Source of the DNA: Thermoplasmata archaeon | GTDB taxonomy: Archaea > Thermoplasmatota > Thermoplasmata > UBA184 | Assembly (NCBI GenBank): GCA_030064695.1 | Contig: JASHYV010000029.1 | Span: 1-7,483 of the forward strand | Reading direction: 5' to 3' | Length of the DNA: 7,483 nt | Part shown: positions 6,287-7,483 of the stretch, piece by piece | How the letters are laid out: each line of letters starts with the position of its first letter | How positions within the stretch are numbered: position 1 is the stretch's first letter | Translations under genes and position numbers: made by a program | The notes under the pieces: generated by a model | The model's input: only the letters and a program-made list of their open reading frames with translations | What the model was told of the DNA's origin: nothing | Databases searched by the model: none

Positions 6287-6574
6287 CTAAGGCTGGGCGG
6301 GGGGAGAACCGCCAGGGCCCGAAGATGGAGGCGGGCTACCCACCAACGGCTGCAGGCCCGGGGCGAATCCGAACGGATGGCCCGTGACCCCGGCGACGAG
6401 CCGGTCGATCCCGATGACGTGCAGGGCAAAGCCCAGTAGGAGGACCAGAACCGCGACGCCCAGCACCGGGTCGGCGAGCACCACGAGGGCGAGGACGATC
6501 GAGAGCAGCCCGACAAAAGTGGCGAACGCACGGTACCAGGTCGGCAACTTGGCGCCCGAGGACGGAGGCATCAT
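6287..6574 (-). CDS. Small two-helix membrane protein, HdeD/DUF308-like half
   Basis: The 95-residue product has two closely spaced transmembrane helices (about residues 16-34 and 38-56) joined by a short ADP turn, and then the motif GIDRLVAGVTG. The pattern of G-x-L-S-I-x-L, a D/N-P turn, a hydrophobic helix and a G-I-x-R end matches one repeat unit of HdeD/DUF308 membrane proteins, which normally have three such hairpins and about 180-200 residues. This would be a single-unit form; that assignment is by eye. The C-terminal 30 residues are a low-complexity P/G/S tail. Two consecutive ATGs (6574 and 6571) could start it; GAGGT at 6583-6579 is 4 nt from the first and 7 nt from the second, favouring the second slightly. 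It reads in the same direction as the surface-protein gene, 120 nt upstream, but that gene appears to have its own promoter. Confidence 0.75.
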   Translation of the reverse strand: MMPPSSGAKLPTWYRAFATFVGLLSIVLALVVLADPVLGVAVLVLLLGFALHVIGIDRLVAGVTGHPFGFAPGLQPLVGSPPPSSGPGGSPPAQP

Positions 6575-6687
6575 GGAGACCTCTCGGCCCAGAACTCGAG
6601 CCTACATAGCGGAGGCGGGGAATCGGCGCGTCGTCTTCGGGGTCGGACAAAGGACTATGAAGGGTACGGGGGTCGTCCCCGCGACCC
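6575..6687. promoter_or_regulatory. Divergent promoter region between the HdeD-like and thermopsin-like genes
   Basis: This 113-nt spacer holds two TATA-like hexamers facing opposite ways. TATGTA on the minus strand (6608-6603) is centred about 31 nt before the HdeD-like ATG, and TATGAA on the plus strand (6656-6661) about 30 nt before the thermopsin-like ATG. That distance is what leaderless or nearly leaderless archaeal transcripts show. The bases between the two are GC-rich and featureless. The hexamers are weak matches to the consensus, and the assignment rests on position and on the mirrored arrangement. Confidence 0.42.
6670..6687. repeat. 6-bp inverted repeat abutting the thermopsin-like start codon
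   Basis: GGGTCG (6670-6675) and CGACCC (6682-6687) form a perfect inverted repeat with a 6-nt spacer, and the next base is the A of the ATG. If the transcript is leaderless this is a DNA element over the initiation site, such as an operator; if it has a leader, it would be an RNA hairpin at the start codon. No Shine-Dalgarno sequence is present. Confidence 0.4.
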
Positions 6688-7483
6688 ATGCAGAGCTCGA
6701 CCCGCCGGCTCATCGGAGCCTCGATGGTCTCCACCTTGATGATCGTCTCCGCGGCGCTCATGGCCTTCGGGGGGCTGACCGGTTCCGCGGGCTCGCACTC
6801 GGTAACCGAGCCGGCCGTGTCGACCGACTCCTCCCATACCACAACGAGCGGGGCGTCCGGCTCCACTGCCGGGGCCGCCTCGGCGCGCGACCAGTCGATC
6901 CTTTCCGAGCTCGAGGCCAAGGGCGTGCCGAGCTGGGCGATCCACCCGCCGGACTTCTCTGCTGCCGCGGAGGACCACACGGGCCAAGTGGCGCTCACCT
7001 ACTCGGAAGCGCCGGCCCCGATGGGGGTCTCCGACCTCGGATTGGTCAATGAGTCGGGCCAGATCGTGCCCTACGAGGTCAACACGTCGAGCGTCGAAGG
7101 TTCGATCGCCTTCACGGACGCGCAGTCCGTCTATGCCGACGGGGATGGGCCCAACATGTTCGGCGTGCAGATGAACTCGGTCGACGCGGGGGTCACGCTC
7201 TTCGGCAATTCGTCCAACTACTTCTGGACCCAGAACTTCGTGAGCTACACGCCGTCCACCGGCTGGCTGGTCTTCGGGGACAACATCTGGAACTTTTCGA
7301 ACCCGGAGGCGTACATCTCCCCCAACGTCTTCTACGCCCACGGGCCGAACGGGAGCCTGTATTCGCCGATCTACTACTACGCGATCGGGCCGACGTTCAC
7401 GATCCACTACCCGTTCACCGTCACGTTCTACAACAACGTCACGGTGCTCGACGACCGCCCCGCGGTGTTCTTCAACTACACCG
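6688..7483 (+). CDS. Thermopsin-family (peptidase A5) secreted acid protease, C-terminus beyond right edge
   Basis: The frame is open from the ATG at 6688 to the window end, giving 265 residues. An in-frame TGA ten codons upstream, with no other start between, fixes the ATG. Residues 1-33 form a signal peptide with RR at 6-7 and a hydrophobic stretch to about 30. A disordered S/T/A/G-rich stretch (33-66) follows, then a helix ending near W83 that resembles the propeptide region. The protease core begins about residue 100 and shows thermopsin hallmarks: P-A-P-M-G-V-x-D-L-G (109-118), P-Y-x-x-N-T-S-S (128-135), D-G-D-G-P (151-155), F-x-x-Q-M-N-x-V (158-165), F-W-T-Q-N (179-183) and D-N-I-W-N-F-S (198-204). 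Thermopsins are extracellular aspartic-type proteases active at acid pH; their catalytic residues differ from the pepsin DTG motif. Sulfolobus thermopsin is about 340 residues, but Thermoplasmatota versions often carry extra C-terminal domains, which cannot be seen here. Confidence 0.93.
   Translation, partial: MQSSTRRLIGASMVSTLMIVSAALMAFGGLTGSAGSHSVTEPAVSTDSSHTTTSGASGSTAGAASARDQSILSELEAKGVPSWAIHPPDFSAAAEDHTGQVALTYSEAPAPMGVSDLGLVNESGQIVPYEVNTSSVEGSIAFTDAQSVYADGDGPNMFGVQMNSVDAGVTLFGNSSNYFWTQNFVSYTPSTGWLVFGDNIWNFSNPEAYISPNVFYAHGPNGSLYSPIYYYAIGPTFTIHYPFTVTFYNNVTVLDDRPAVFFNYT

Noticed and set aside
6655..7407. Minus-strand 250-codon frame opposite the thermopsin-like gene
   Set aside because: It is R/V/D-rich with no recognisable motif, and the plus strand here encodes conserved thermopsin motifs.

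Overview
The window is strongly GC-rich (about two thirds G+C by eye), with short intergenic gaps and coding on both strands. It most likely comes from a high-GC archaeon of the Thermoplasmatota. The main evidence is an N-terminal two-thirds of a thermopsin-family (peptidase A5) acid protease at the right edge, a family found mainly in acid-tolerant archaea. Supporting signs are a very large wall-less-type surface protein built of IPT/TIG-like repeats, AT-rich TATA-like patches about 30 nt upstream of start codons, and weak or absent Shine-Dalgarno sites at some genes. The lineage assignment is inference; no rRNA or other marker gene is present.

Left part (1-2015). A major facilitator superfamily transporter on the minus strand runs off the left edge. 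Directly upstream, 23 nt away on the same strand, is a 143-residue soluble protein of unknown function, so the two probably form an operon. An 80-nt divergent spacer follows, holding a perfect 12-bp palindrome. It leads into a short plus-strand gene for a four-cysteine zinc-ribbon protein with one C-terminal membrane helix.

Centre (2033-6166). One minus-strand gene of 1377 codons encodes a secreted, membrane-anchored surface protein: signal peptide, 14 tandem Ig-like repeats of 81-91 residues, one transmembrane helix, and a 100-residue cytoplasmic tail ending in a short heptad-patterned helix. It converges on the zinc-ribbon gene with a 17-nt gap. The cysteines are strikingly regular: 13 repeats carry exactly two each, in three spacing classes. 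One repeat has lost both members of the pair, and there are no other cysteines in the protein.

Right part (6167-7483). A 120-nt leader separates the giant gene from an upstream same-strand gene for a small two-helix membrane protein resembling half of the HdeD/DUF308 family. A 113-nt divergent promoter region then leads to the plus-strand thermopsin-like gene, which is cut by the right edge. The surface protein, the acid protease and the small membrane proteins all act at or outside the membrane, so the neighbourhood looks like a cell-envelope region. No direct functional link between them is shown by the sequence. There is no gene-free stretch over 300 bases, and no rRNA, tRNA, CRISPR array or mobile element was seen.
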